NCBI RefSeq assembly: GCF_003024685.1
Contig: NZ_PYLQ01000024.1
Coordinates: 1 to 38,425 of the forward strand
DNA from: Faecalibacillus intestinalis
GTDB taxonomy: Bacteria > Bacillota_I > Bacilli_A > Erysipelotrichales > Coprobacillaceae
Length of the DNA stretch: 38,425 nt
Direction of reading: 5' to 3'
Shown here piece by piece: positions 7,050 through 14,997 of this stretch (the stretch's first letter is position 1; the number at the start of each line of letters is the position of its first letter). The notes under the pieces were generated by a model. That model searched no databases. It saw only the letters and a list, made by a program, of their open reading frames with translations, and was not told the origin of the DNA. Position numbers and translations under genes: made by a program.

Positions 7050-8489
7050 ATGAAAAAAAAGTTTCTAGCATGCATGCTTATCATGATGCTTACAATAACA
7101 GGTTGTTCAAGTAAATCAATAACACAAACATTATTTGTTGAAAAAAATAATAAATATGCTTTATGTACATTAGAAGGAGATTTAAAAACAAAGTTTATTT
7201 ATTCTTCTTATAAAAAGGTAGAAAATGAAGGATACGTGGTTGTTCATGATAAAAAATATGAATACATTTCAACAGATGGTAAAAAATTAATTAAATATAA
7301 AAAAGGAACAACATTATCCGTTGTTGAAAATATGATTGTTGCTAAAGATGCTAAAGGCAAGTATACAATTTATGATCAACAAGGGAAGGAATTATATAAA
7401 GATAGTAAAAAGGTAAAAATTTATATGTATGATTTACCTGTTATCTATAAGAATAAAAAATATTCTGTTTTAAATAGTGAAGGTGAAGTTGTAACTACTT
7501 CTAAAAAAGCAATCAATTATGCTGGAATTTATCATGATTCATTTATTACAGTAGCATATAAAGATAAAACTGTACTTTTTGATACTTCTTCAAATAGTCA
7601 AATTGATGAAGAAGGATTAACTATTAAATTAAAAGGGCAATATAAAATTGTCGCTAATGATTATAAAAAAGGTTTTGTTTTATATGATCAACAACAAATA
7701 AACTTAGCGTATGTTTCTTTAAAAGGAAAGGTTAAATTTGAAAAGAATATAGAAGTTGATTCTGTAAAATTCAAAGATTCATCACTTATTTTAAAAAATG
7801 AGGATGGTATAAGATTGTTATCTTTAGATGGTAAAAAGGATGTTGTAGCGACAAGTTATTATAAAGATGTAAATAATTATTTATCTAAAAATGCAAGTTA
7901 TATTTATGGTCCACATAAATTTACTAAAGATGGTAAAGAAAAAGATGTTAAAGGTATCCAGTTAAATCCTAATGTTGCTTCGGTACACGGTCATATTTTC
8001 CCAGTATATGTTCAAAATAAAGGATATCAATATTATGGTTTTAATGGTAAAGAAGCAATTAAAACAATTTATAAAGATGCTCAAGATTTTGATCAATATG
8101 GAGTGGCGGTTGTTTCTAAAGATGGTGAAAAGTATTATTTAATGAATTCTAAAGGAGAAAAACAATCTAAAAATTATGTAAAGATTGAATCTATTGGAGA
8201 AGGATATTATGCAGCCTATGAAACAAATAGTAAGTATGAAATTATTAATACTGAAGGAAAAATAGATATTCATGATTATTTCATGGGTGAAAGTCAAGCT
8301 TTTGAATTTGATGGTAAAGTTTATGCTTTATTAAATAAAAGTGGAACAACATATTTATATGATATGGAAAAAGGTGAATCTGTATTTTCTCTTGAAGGAG
8401 AATATCAATTATATAATGGTAAGTATTTAAGAAAGAAAAATCATAAAGCATATTATGATTTGGAAGGAAATTTAATTTATAAGGGGTAA
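7050..8489 (+). CDS. Secreted lipoprotein with WG-like/beta-propeller repeats
   Basis: A 479-aa protein with a type II signal peptide: MKKKF, a hydrophobic core and the lipobox LTITGC, so Cys19 is the likely lipidated residue. The mature part consists of repeated short beta-units of the pattern Y-x-hydrophobic-x-D/N-x-x-G-K/E (for example YEYISTDGKKLIKYKKG, YTIYDQQGKELYKDSKK, YKVIN-like YEIINTEGKI). This resembles WG-repeat or quinoprotein-type propellers. It is probably tethered to the outer face of the membrane as a binding scaffold. The next gene starts 3 bases after its stop, so expression and function are probably linked to that membrane methyltransferase-like protein. Confidence 0.78.
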   Translation: MKKKFLACMLIMMLTITGCSSKSITQTLFVEKNNKYALCTLEGDLKTKFIYSSYKKVENEGYVVVHDKKYEYISTDGKKLIKYKKGTTLSVVENMIVAKDAKGKYTIYDQQGKELYKDSKKVKIYMYDLPVIYKNKKYSVLNSEGEVVTTSKKAINYAGIYHDSFITVAYKDKTVLFDTSSNSQIDEEGLTIKLKGQYKIVANDYKKGFVLYDQQQINLAYVSLKGKVKFEKNIEVDSVKFKDSSLILKNEDGIRLLSLDGKKDVVATSYYKDVNNYLSKNASYIYGPHKFTKDGKEKDVKGIQLNPNVASVHGHIFPVYVQNKGYQYYGFNGKEAIKTIYKDAQDFDQYGVAVVSKDGEKYYLMNSKGEKQSKNYVKIESIGEGYYAAYETNSKYEIINTEGKIDIHDYFMGESQAFEFDGKVYALLNKSGTTYLYDMEKGESVFSLEGEYQLYNGKYLRKKNHKAYYDLEGNLIYKG

Positions 8490-8492
8490 TCT

Positions 8493-9551
8493 ATGGAATA
8501 TTATATTGTATTATTAGTTTTCTATGCAATTACACTTATCTTTTTAAGATTAGTGTTTGCTGAAATTGAAGGTAGACAAGCAAGAAAGATGTCAAATGTA
8601 CGTTATTTTTTAAGATACCATTCAAAGTTTGTTTATCGTAATCAGTTTTCAATTATTTTTGTAGCATTTCTTTGTTATATGATTGTTTCTGTGGAAAAAG
8701 CATTTTCTACAATGTGGTTTTTACAATTGTTAGGTTTTATTGCGGTAGGAGTTATTAGTGATGCTCTTTCACAAATTGTTTATTATTATTATATTAATTT
8801 TCGTTTTAAAAAGGATATTGTTGAAAGTGAAGAATTAAAAAATGAAATAGAACAAGCTGTTTTAAATCAAGGCGAAGAGCTCATGCAACAAACAATTCCT
8901 AGTTATGAACCACATAGAATAATTGAAGATTATTTAAATGAAGAAAATCATTTAGCTGTTATATCAGTAGATGGTGGAAATTTTACTTCACAATTTGAAA
9001 AATTACCACCAATTACGTATTCTGTAGAATTAAATCCAACAAAAGCAAGAGAAACCTTAGAAGAAAAAGGTGTCAAAGTAACAACTTTTACTTCACAAGG
9101 GAAAATGCCTTTTAAAGATGAAAAATTAGATGTTGTTGTTAATGAGTTATCTAATTATGATAAATTTGAAATGTATCGTATTTTAAAACCAGGTGGTTAT
9201 TTAGTTGTTGATCAATTAGGAAGTGACAATTATAAAGAAATTATTAATATGTTTATTCCGTTTAAATTAAAAGGACAATGGAATAAAGAAGCTTGTCAGT
9301 TAACTCTTACAGAGATAGGATTTGATATTGTTGATAGTTATGAAGATGTAGGACATATTCGTTTTCATTCTTTATCAGCAGTTCTTGCTTTTATGAAGAG
9401 TATTTCTCCTGAAAGAGTGGAAAAATATGAGCAATTTATGAACTTCTATGCCGATGTATTAAAGAAAATCAAAAAGAACCAATTTTATGAAATTACTACT
9501 CATAAATTTATGGTAATAGCAAGAAAAAATGATATGAAACAGGAAAATTAA
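8493..9551 (+). CDS. Membrane-anchored SAM-methyltransferase-like protein
   Basis: A 352-aa protein with two parts. Residues 1-105 hold about three transmembrane segments (VLLVFYAITLIFLRLVF, SIIFVAFLCYMIVSV, MWFLQLLGFIAVGVISDAL). Residues about 130-345 look like a class I methyltransferase core: EPHRIIEDYL, a strand AVISVDGGNF, GKMPFKDEKLDVVVNELS and the characteristic RILKPGGYLVVDQLG (post-motif of Methyltransf_11). The glycine-rich motif I is degenerate (no clear DxGxG; VDGGNF instead), so activity is uncertain. It is translated directly after the lipoprotein gene and ends inside a terminator. Confidence 0.75.
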   Translation: MEYYIVLLVFYAITLIFLRLVFAEIEGRQARKMSNVRYFLRYHSKFVYRNQFSIIFVAFLCYMIVSVEKAFSTMWFLQLLGFIAVGVISDALSQIVYYYYINFRFKKDIVESEELKNEIEQAVLNQGEELMQQTIPSYEPHRIIEDYLNEENHLAVISVDGGNFTSQFEKLPPITYSVELNPTKARETLEEKGVKVTTFTSQGKMPFKDEKLDVVVNELSNYDKFEMYRILKPGGYLVVDQLGSDNYKEIINMFIPFKLKGQWNKEACQLTLTEIGFDIVDSYEDVGHIRFHSLSAVLAFMKSISPERVEKYEQFMNFYADVLKKIKKNQFYEITTHKFMVIARKNDMKQEN

Positions 9552-9573
9552 AAAAATTTCCTGTTTTTTTAAT
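9538..9573 (+). terminator. Rho-independent terminator
   Basis: AACAGGAAA pairs with TTTCCTGTT, followed by a run of T. It spans the stop codon of the methyltransferase-like gene. Confidence 0.85.
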
Positions 9574-9622
9574 TTATAAATTAAAAAAATGTAGTATATA
9601 TCGACTAAATTTGATTTGAATA

Positions 9623-9636
9623 TGTAAACGCTTTAT
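9623..9636 (+). promoter_or_regulatory. Candidate cre (CcpA) site upstream of ptsH
   Basis: TGTAAACGCTTTAT matches the cre core TGNNANCGNTNNCA except at the final CA. It lies about 17 bp upstream of the proposed -35. Expected for phosphotransferase genes in Bacillota; moderate support. Confidence 0.5.
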
Positions 9637-9652
9637 TTTTTTAGAAAATCTC

Positions 9653-9681
9653 TAGAAATTCTAAAAATATGATGCTATAAT
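9653..9681 (+). promoter_or_regulatory. ptsH promoter
   Basis: -35 TAGAAA, 17-bp spacer, -10 TATAAT with an extended TGc. The -35 overlaps a perfect palindrome, TAGAAATTCTA (9653-9663). Confidence 0.6.
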
Positions 9682-9715
9682 TGTATCATAGAAATTTTTA
9701 AGGAGGAGTCATATA

Positions 9716-9985
9716 ATGGCAAAAGAATTATCTTTCGTAGTATCTGATCCAGTTGGATTACATGCTAGACCAGCTACTATCTTAGTAAACCAAGCTAGCA
9801 AATTCACTAGCAATATTAAATTAGTTTATAATGATAAAGAAGTAAACTTAAAATCTATCATGGGAGTTATGTCTTTAGGTGTTCCTACTAAAGCTACAGT
9901 TACTATCGTAGCTGAAGGTGATGACGAAGAAGATGTAATTGCTTCAATTGCTAAAGTAATCAAAGAACAAAAAGTTGCTGAATAA
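9716..9985 (+). CDS. ptsH: Phosphocarrier protein HPr of the PTS
   Basis: An 89-aa HPr. It transfers phosphate from enzyme I to sugar-specific EIIA proteins in the cytoplasm. The active-site histidine is His16 in GLHARPAT. The regulatory serine is Ser47 in LKSIMGVMSLG, the HPr kinase target in Bacillota, so this protein should also act as CcpA co-regulator. It has a very strong AAGGAGGAG site and codon usage of a highly expressed gene. The gene is monocistronic here, with its own promoter, cre-like box and terminator. Enzyme I (ptsI), often adjacent in other Bacillota, is not next to it. Confidence 0.97.
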   Translation: MAKELSFVVSDPVGLHARPATILVNQASKFTSNIKLVYNDKEVNLKSIMGVMSLGVPTKATVTIVAEGDDEEDVIASIAKVIKEQKVAE

Positions 9986-9996
9986 TAGCATTAATG

Positions 9997-10026
9997 AAAA
10001 GGGAATCAACATGATTCCCTTTTTTT
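9997..10026 (+). terminator. ptsH terminator
   Basis: AAAAGGGAATC pairs with GATTCCCTTTT around AACAT, followed by further T. Confidence 0.9.
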
Positions 10027-10027
10027 A

Positions 10028-10036
10028 TGCTATAAT
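10028..10036 (+). promoter_or_regulatory. Extended -10 promoter for YbaK-family gene
   Basis: TGcTATAAT begins immediately after the ptsH terminator T-run. The ATG is 19 bases downstream with AGAGGTG before it. Confidence 0.5.
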
Positions 10037-10055
10037 GAATTCAGAGGTGTAAATC

Positions 10056-10538
10056 ATGGCTAAGAAGTTTAAAACAAATGCGCTTAGAATGTTGGATAAA
10101 GCAAAGATTGCTTATTCGATAAAGGAATATGAATATGATGAAGATCATTTAGATGGAAGACATGTAGCAAGTCAGGTAGATATGGTGCCAGAAGCTATTT
10201 TTAAAACACTTGTTTTACATGATAACCATAATGAATATCTTGTATGTTGTGTTCCTGTTTTAGAAGAAATTGATTTAAAAAAGCTTGCTAAATTAGCAGG
10301 TAGAAAAAACGTAGAAATGATCCATCAAAAGGACTTATTACCTGTAACAGGTTATATGCGAGGAGGATGTTCTCCAGTAGGAATGAAAAAACAATTTCCA
10401 ACGTATATGGATGAAAGTATTTTAAATGTCGATGAAGTTGCTTTTTCAGCAGGAAAGCGTGGTTTTCAAATGATTGTTAGGGTTCAAGATATTTTGGCAT
10501 ACTTAAATGTCGAAATGGGAGATATTATACGAAAATAA
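10056..10538 (+). CDS. ybaK: YbaK/EbsC-type aminoacyl-tRNA deacylase (Cys-tRNA(Pro))
   Basis: A 160-aa protein of normal YbaK length. The family hydrolyses mischarged tRNA, classically Cys-tRNA(Pro), in trans. Visible family blocks are N-terminal TNALRMLDKAKIAYSI, the AIFKTLVLHD strand with the conserved catalytic lysine (Lys in FKTL, about residue 50) and the GYMRGGCSPVGMKK loop that shapes the substrate pocket, near residues 105-118. The C-terminal FSAGKRGFQMIV is also typical. It sits between ptsH and the phosphohexomutase gene with a separate promoter. Confidence 0.92.
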   Translation: MAKKFKTNALRMLDKAKIAYSIKEYEYDEDHLDGRHVASQVDMVPEAIFKTLVLHDNHNEYLVCCVPVLEEIDLKKLAKLAGRKNVEMIHQKDLLPVTGYMRGGCSPVGMKKQFPTYMDESILNVDEVAFSAGKRGFQMIVRVQDILAYLNVEMGDIIRK

Positions 10539-10540
10539 TT

Positions 10541-10554
10541 TGAAAACGGTTACA
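10541..10554 (+). promoter_or_regulatory. cre (CcpA) site upstream of phosphohexomutase gene
   Basis: TGAAAACGGTTACA, flanked by T and TT, fits the cre consensus TGNNARCGNWWWCA at every constrained position. It lies 14 bp upstream of the -35, centred near -57 from the predicted transcription start. In B. subtilis such upstream positions can mediate CcpA activation (ackA, pta), so activation rather than repression is plausible here. Confidence 0.75.
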
Positions 10555-10568
10555 TTTTTCTATGGTTT

Positions 10569-10597
10569 TTGACAAAGAGCTTTGATATACTTATATT
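10569..10597 (+). promoter_or_regulatory. Promoter of phosphohexomutase gene
   Basis: Perfect -35 TTGACA, 17-bp spacer, -10 TATATT. The ATG follows 14 bases after the -10. Confidence 0.85.
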
Positions 10598-10611
10598 AAG
10601 AGGTGGTAAAA

Positions 10612-12297
10612 ATGAATTATAACGAAAAGTATCAAAAATGGGTTAGTAAAGAAGATTTGGATCCTGCTTTAAAAGCAGAATTATTATCAATGGATGAAAC
10701 TGCAAAGGAAGATGCATTTTATACAGATGTTGAATTCGGAACAGCAGGGATGAGAGGTATCTTAGGTGCAGGTACAAATAGATTAAATATCTATGTTATT
10801 CAAAAAGCAAATGTTGGTTTTGCTAAATACATTGCATCTTTACCAGAAGGTAAAGAAAGAGGTGTAGCTATTGGATATGATAATAGACATATGTCTTATA
10901 AATTTGCGATTGAATCAGCAAAAGTATTAGCAACATATGGTATTAAATCATATATCTTTGAATCATTACGTCCAACACCAGAATTATCATTTGCAGTGCG
11001 TTATTTAAAATGTGCTGGTGGTATCATGATTACAGCAAGTCATAATCCAAAAGAACATAATGGATATAAAGTATATGATGATACAGGATGCCAATTATTA
11101 CCAGAAGCAGCTGATCAAGTTGTACAATATGTAAATGAAGTAGAAGATGAATTAAATATTAAAGTGTTCTCTGATGAAGAAGCTTATCCATATATGACAT
11201 GGATTGGTGAAGAAGTAGATGAAGCTTATTATAAAGAAGTTATGGCAATTGAAGTTAATCCAGGAATGGATAAAAGTGATTTTAAAATTGTTTTCTCTCC
11301 ACAACATGGAACATCAAATATTGCAGTTAGAACATGTCTAACAAGACTTGGATATGATCTTGTACCAGTTTTAGCTCAATGTGCACCAGATCCAGATTTC
11401 TCTAATACAAAATCTCCAAATCCTGAAGTACCAGCTTCTTATGAATTAGCGATTAAAAAAGCAAAAGAAGTTGATGCTGATGTAGTAGTTATTACTGATC
11501 CAGATGGTGATAGATTAGGTGTTGTTGCTAAACATAATGGTGAATATGTTTTAATGTCAGGTAACCAATCTGCAGCTGTTTATTTGGAATATATTTTAAG
11601 CCAAATGAAAGAAAAAGGAACATTACCTGATAATGCAGTTATGTATAATACAATCGTAACTTCTGATTTAGGTGAATTAGTAGCTAGAAGTTATGGTGTT
11701 GATGTAGAAAAAACATTAACTGGATTTAAATTTATTGGTGATAAGATTCGTAAATATGAACAAACTCATGAAAAAACATTTGTATTTGGTTATGAAGAAT
11801 CTTATGGATGTGTTATTAAAGATTTCGTTAGAGATAAAGATGCAGTGCAAGCTGTTTTAACTGCTGCAGAAGCAGGTAACTTCTATAAAAAACAAGGTAA
11901 AGATTTAGTTGATGTTTTAAATGAATTATATGCTAAACATGGTACATTTAAAGAAACTCAAATTGCTTTATCTAAAGCAGGAGCTGCAGGAGCTGCACGT
12001 ATTAAAGAAATCATGGATAATTTAAGAAAAGATGCACCTCAAGAAATTGGTGGTGTTAAAGTTGTAAAAGTTGAAGACTATGGAAATAGTACTTGTTCTG
12101 ATGGAACAACTATTCAATTACCAAAATCTAACGTATTAAAATATTACTTAGAAGATGGCTCATGGATTGCAGCAAGACCATCAGGTACAGAACCTAAATG
12201 TAAATTCTATTTCTCAATCAAAGGCAGCGATGCTGATGATGCCGCTAGTAAAACGGAAGTATTCCATAAAGCAATGATGGAAATTATTGGTGAATAG
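10612..12297 (+). CDS. pgcA: Phosphoglucomutase/phosphomannomutase (alpha-D-phosphohexomutase)
   Basis: A 561-aa cytoplasmic enzyme interconverting hexose 1- and 6-phosphates. All four family signatures are present: the catalytic phosphoserine loop ITASHNPKEHNG (Ser near 143), the Mg-binding loop DPDGDRLG (near 296), the sugar-binding GYEESYG (near 393) and the phosphate-binding RPSGTEPK (near 522). An in-frame GTG at 10603 lies inside the AGAGGTGG ribosome site, so ATG 10612 is the start. It is monocistronic, with a strong promoter, an upstream cre box and a strong terminator. The pgcA symbol is by family similarity to the Bacillus enzyme; glucose versus mannose preference is not readable. 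Confidence 0.93.
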   Translation: MNYNEKYQKWVSKEDLDPALKAELLSMDETAKEDAFYTDVEFGTAGMRGILGAGTNRLNIYVIQKANVGFAKYIASLPEGKERGVAIGYDNRHMSYKFAIESAKVLATYGIKSYIFESLRPTPELSFAVRYLKCAGGIMITASHNPKEHNGYKVYDDTGCQLLPEAADQVVQYVNEVEDELNIKVFSDEEAYPYMTWIGEEVDEAYYKEVMAIEVNPGMDKSDFKIVFSPQHGTSNIAVRTCLTRLGYDLVPVLAQCAPDPDFSNTKSPNPEVPASYELAIKKAKEVDADVVVITDPDGDRLGVVAKHNGEYVLMSGNQSAAVYLEYILSQMKEKGTLPDNAVMYNTIVTSDLGELVARSYGVDVEKTLTGFKFIGDKIRKYEQTHEKTFVFGYEESYGCVIKDFVRDKDAVQAVLTAAEAGNFYKKQGKDLVDVLNELYAKHGTFKETQIALSKAGAAGAARIKEIMDNLRKDAPQEIGGVKVVKVEDYGNSTCSDGTTIQLPKSNVLKYYLEDGSWIAARPSGTEPKCKFYFSIKGSDADDAASKTEVFHKAMMEIIGE

Positions 12298-12307
12298 AAA
12301 ATGAAAG

Positions 12308-12341
12308 AAAAGCAATTCATAAAAAATGAATTGCTTTTTTT
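12308..12341 (+). terminator. Rho-independent terminator
   Basis: AAAAGCAATTCAT pairs with ATGAATTGCTTTT, followed by T. A 13-bp perfect stem. Confidence 0.92.
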
Positions 12342-12347
12342 ATAAAA

Positions 12348-13502
12348 ATGCTAATTAAGTTTATAATTAATTTAGTAGAAGCACTTATTGTTTCTTATTC
12401 TTTAAGTCGATTATGTCATGTTAAAAAACAAAAACTCTATTTTGTTTTGAATACATTAATGACTTTTTCTATAGAAATAATAAGTGACTATTTTGATGCG
12501 AATTATGCACCATTAGCCATTGCTTATATTATATGTTGGAATATTTTATTATTATTTTTTACTCGAAAAGAATATATATATAATTTATTTATGTGTATAT
12601 TTAATGAACTCTTAATTACCTTGAGTGCATTGTTACCCTTGATGTTTATAAGTCATTATTATCTATTATTAGCGGCCGTAGAAGCTAAAATCTATCATTT
12701 ATTATTATCTGTTCTTTTTATAAGATATCAAAAAAGATATCGTTATTTTATTAATAAATATTGGGTTTTAGTGATGATGAATTTGACAGCTTGTTTATTG
12801 ATTTTAAATTTACAGGGTAGAATAATCATGGAAGGCAGTTATACATTTAAAACAATTATGACTATTTTCTTGTGTATATTTGTTGTTTTTTTATCATTAA
12901 CATTTTTTGCTTTTTTAGAAGAATCTAATAATGAAAAAGAAAAAGTTACAAAACAGTTAGAAGAACGTAAATATCAAAATATTACATATGATATGATGAA
13001 AAGGACAAAAGAAGAACTCTATCGTTTAGAACATTCATTAACTTATTATATGTTATCTATAAAAAAATATTTAGAGACACAAAATCAAGATGAAGTATAT
13101 AAAATCATTGATTCGTATATTGAACGCGTATCTAATGTGAATATTGTCATTTATACAGGAAATGATTTATTTGATTTATCACTTACAACGCATTTGAGTC
13201 AAATGTCATCTAAAGTCAATATGTGTATTATGATTAGTAAAGATGAATTTTATAATCATATTCAATTTATTGAATTTGTTTTATCATTGTTAGATTTGAT
13301 TGAATCAAAAGATGTAAGTTTATTAATAAAAGAAGATGGTTTTGTTAAACTTATACAAATAAGTGCAGAATATGATTTTATTGATGAAAATCAAGTAAAA
13401 GAGATTGTGAACCGTGATTATGAATTTGATTGTCATTATCAAATGATAACGGATCAAAATCTGCATCTATTAAAAATAAAAATAATTGAACATTTTGAAT
13501 AA
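12348..13502 (+). CDS. AgrC/GHKL-type sensor with degenerate kinase domain
   Basis: A 384-aa membrane protein. About six transmembrane helices fill residues 1-200, starting directly at the N-terminus as in AgrC-type sensors. Then comes a dimerisation-helix region, ELYRLEHSLTYYMLSIKKYL, with a His at the place of the phospho-acceptor but without the usual H-D-x-x-N-H context. The later block TGNDLFDLSLTTHLSQ aligns with the AgrC segment before the N-box. The N-box itself reads FVLSLLDLIES where functional proteins have GNLLDNAIEA, and no G-boxes follow, so ATP binding is probably lost. There is no recognisable ribosome site, and the gene begins 7 bases after a terminator. No response regulator is adjacent. 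Confidence 0.68.
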   Translation: MLIKFIINLVEALIVSYSLSRLCHVKKQKLYFVLNTLMTFSIEIISDYFDANYAPLAIAYIICWNILLLFFTRKEYIYNLFMCIFNELLITLSALLPLMFISHYYLLLAAVEAKIYHLLLSVLFIRYQKRYRYFINKYWVLVMMNLTACLLILNLQGRIIMEGSYTFKTIMTIFLCIFVVFLSLTFFAFLEESNNEKEKVTKQLEERKYQNITYDMMKRTKEELYRLEHSLTYYMLSIKKYLETQNQDEVYKIIDSYIERVSNVNIVIYTGNDLFDLSLTTHLSQMSSKVNMCIMISKDEFYNHIQFIEFVLSLLDLIESKDVSLLIKEDGFVKLIQISAEYDFIDENQVKEIVNRDYEFDCHYQMITDQNLHLLKIKIIEHFE

Positions 13503-13516
13503 ATAAGTGTTATAAT
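13486..13516 (+). promoter_or_regulatory. Promoter of M18 aminopeptidase gene
   Basis: TGtTATAAT at 13508-13516 is an extended -10. TTGAAC lies 19 bp upstream, inside the end of the preceding gene. Confidence 0.5.
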
Positions 13517-13545
13517 TTTTGAGTATTAAAGAGAGGATGGAGATT

Positions 13546-14910
13546 ATGTACGCTAAAAATACTTGGGAAAAGTATAAAGATCAATTAAATGAAGTATTTG
13601 ATTATAATGAAGGTTATAAACATTATATTTCAAAAAATAAAACTGAACGTGCCTGTGTTAAAGATTCTATTAAATTAGCTGAAGAAAAAGGTTTTAAACC
13701 ATTAGAATCATTTGATACCTTAAAATCAGGGGACAAGGTTTATGTAACAAATAGAGGAAAAAATATTGCTTTATTTATTATTGGTAAAAAACCTCTTACT
13801 GAAGGTATGAGAATTTTAGGGGCTCATATTGATTCACCAAGAATGGATTTAAAACAAAATCCTTTATATGAATCAGAAGGTTTTACTTTAGCTGATACAC
13901 ATTATTATGGTGGAATTAAAAAATACCAATGGGTAACAATTCCTTTATCTTTATATGGTGTTGTTTGTAAAAAAGATGGAACTGTTGTTGATGTTGTCAT
14001 TGGTGAAGATGAAAATGATCCAGTTGTAGGAATTAGTGATTTATTAATTCATTTATCTGCAGATCAATTAGATAAAAAAGCAGCTAAAGTTATTGAAGGA
14101 GAAAACTTAGATGTTACTTTAGGAAATATGCCATTATTTGGTGAAGAAAAAGATGCTGTTAAAGCGAATGTTTTAAAATTATTAAAAGAAAAATATGATA
14201 TTGAAGAAGAAGATTTCGTATCTGCTGAAATTGAAGTTGTACCAAGTGGTAAAGCAAGAGACTATGGTTTGGATCGTTCAATGGTTGCAGGATATGGTCA
14301 TGATGATCGTGTTTGTGCTTATACTTCACTTACAGCTATTTTAGATAGTAATGTCAGTGAATATACAAGTTGTGCTATTTTAGTAGATAAAGAAGAAATT
14401 GGTTCAGTAGGAGCTACTGGAGCGCATTCATTATTCTTTGAAAATACAGTTGCAGAATTATTATTAAAAATGGGAATTGATAGTTTTGTACAAACAAGAC
14501 TTACAATGTCTCGTTCAAAAATGTTATCAAGTGATGTTTCAGCTGGTGTTGATCCATTATTTGTAAATGTTAATGATAAAAAAAATGCAGCATATCTTGG
14601 AAATGGTATTGTTTTTAATAAATATACTGGTTCAAGAGGTAAAAGTGGAAGTAACGATGCTTCTGCAGAATATGTAGCACAAGTGCGTGCAGTGATGGAT
14701 AATGCTAATATTCACTATCAAACCGCTGAACTTGGACGTGTTGACCAAGGTGGAGGCGGAACAATCGCTTATATCTTAGGTAATTATAATATGGATGTTA
14801 TTGATGCTGGAATTGCTGTTTTAAATATGCATGCACCAATGGAAATTGTAAGTAAAGTAGATGTTTATGAAACATATCAAGCTTACAAAGTTTTCTTAAA
14901 AGATGCTTAA
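13546..14910 (+). CDS. M18 family aminopeptidase (aspartyl aminopeptidase-like)
   Basis: A 454-aa zinc exopeptidase of the cytoplasmic M18 family, removing N-terminal residues from peptides. The metal and catalytic blocks are AHIDSPRMDLK (metal-binding His near 94), GYGHDDRVCAYTSL (bridging Asp near 253), DKEEIGSVGATGAHS (Glu-Glu near 282-283) and NMHAPMEIVSKVD (C-terminal metal His). The internal HYYGGIKKYQW is a typical M18 dimer/active-site element. ATG 13546 is preceded by AGAGGATGGAG; an upstream ATG at 13519 sits directly on the -10 region and is not credible. It ends in its own terminator. Confidence 0.92.
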   Translation: MYAKNTWEKYKDQLNEVFDYNEGYKHYISKNKTERACVKDSIKLAEEKGFKPLESFDTLKSGDKVYVTNRGKNIALFIIGKKPLTEGMRILGAHIDSPRMDLKQNPLYESEGFTLADTHYYGGIKKYQWVTIPLSLYGVVCKKDGTVVDVVIGEDENDPVVGISDLLIHLSADQLDKKAAKVIEGENLDVTLGNMPLFGEEKDAVKANVLKLLKEKYDIEEEDFVSAEIEVVPSGKARDYGLDRSMVAGYGHDDRVCAYTSLTAILDSNVSEYTSCAILVDKEEIGSVGATGAHSLFFENTVAELLLKMGIDSFVQTRLTMSRSKMLSSDVSAGVDPLFVNVNDKKNAAYLGNGIVFNKYTGSRGKSGSNDASAEYVAQVRAVMDNANIHYQTAELGRVDQGGGGTIAYILGNYNMDVIDAGIAVLNMHAPMEIVSKVDVYETYQAYKVFLKDA

Positions 14911-14939
14911 AAAATACTTCATTTTGAAGTATTTTTTAT
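14909..14939 (+). terminator. Rho-independent terminator
   Basis: AAAATACTTCA pairs with TGAAGTATTTT, followed by a T-run. It overlaps the stop codon of the aminopeptidase gene. Confidence 0.88.
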
Positions 14940-14997
14940 TATCTATTTTTTCGTCAATATGATATGATGATTGTATTGTTAGAAAAGGTAGGTTTTT

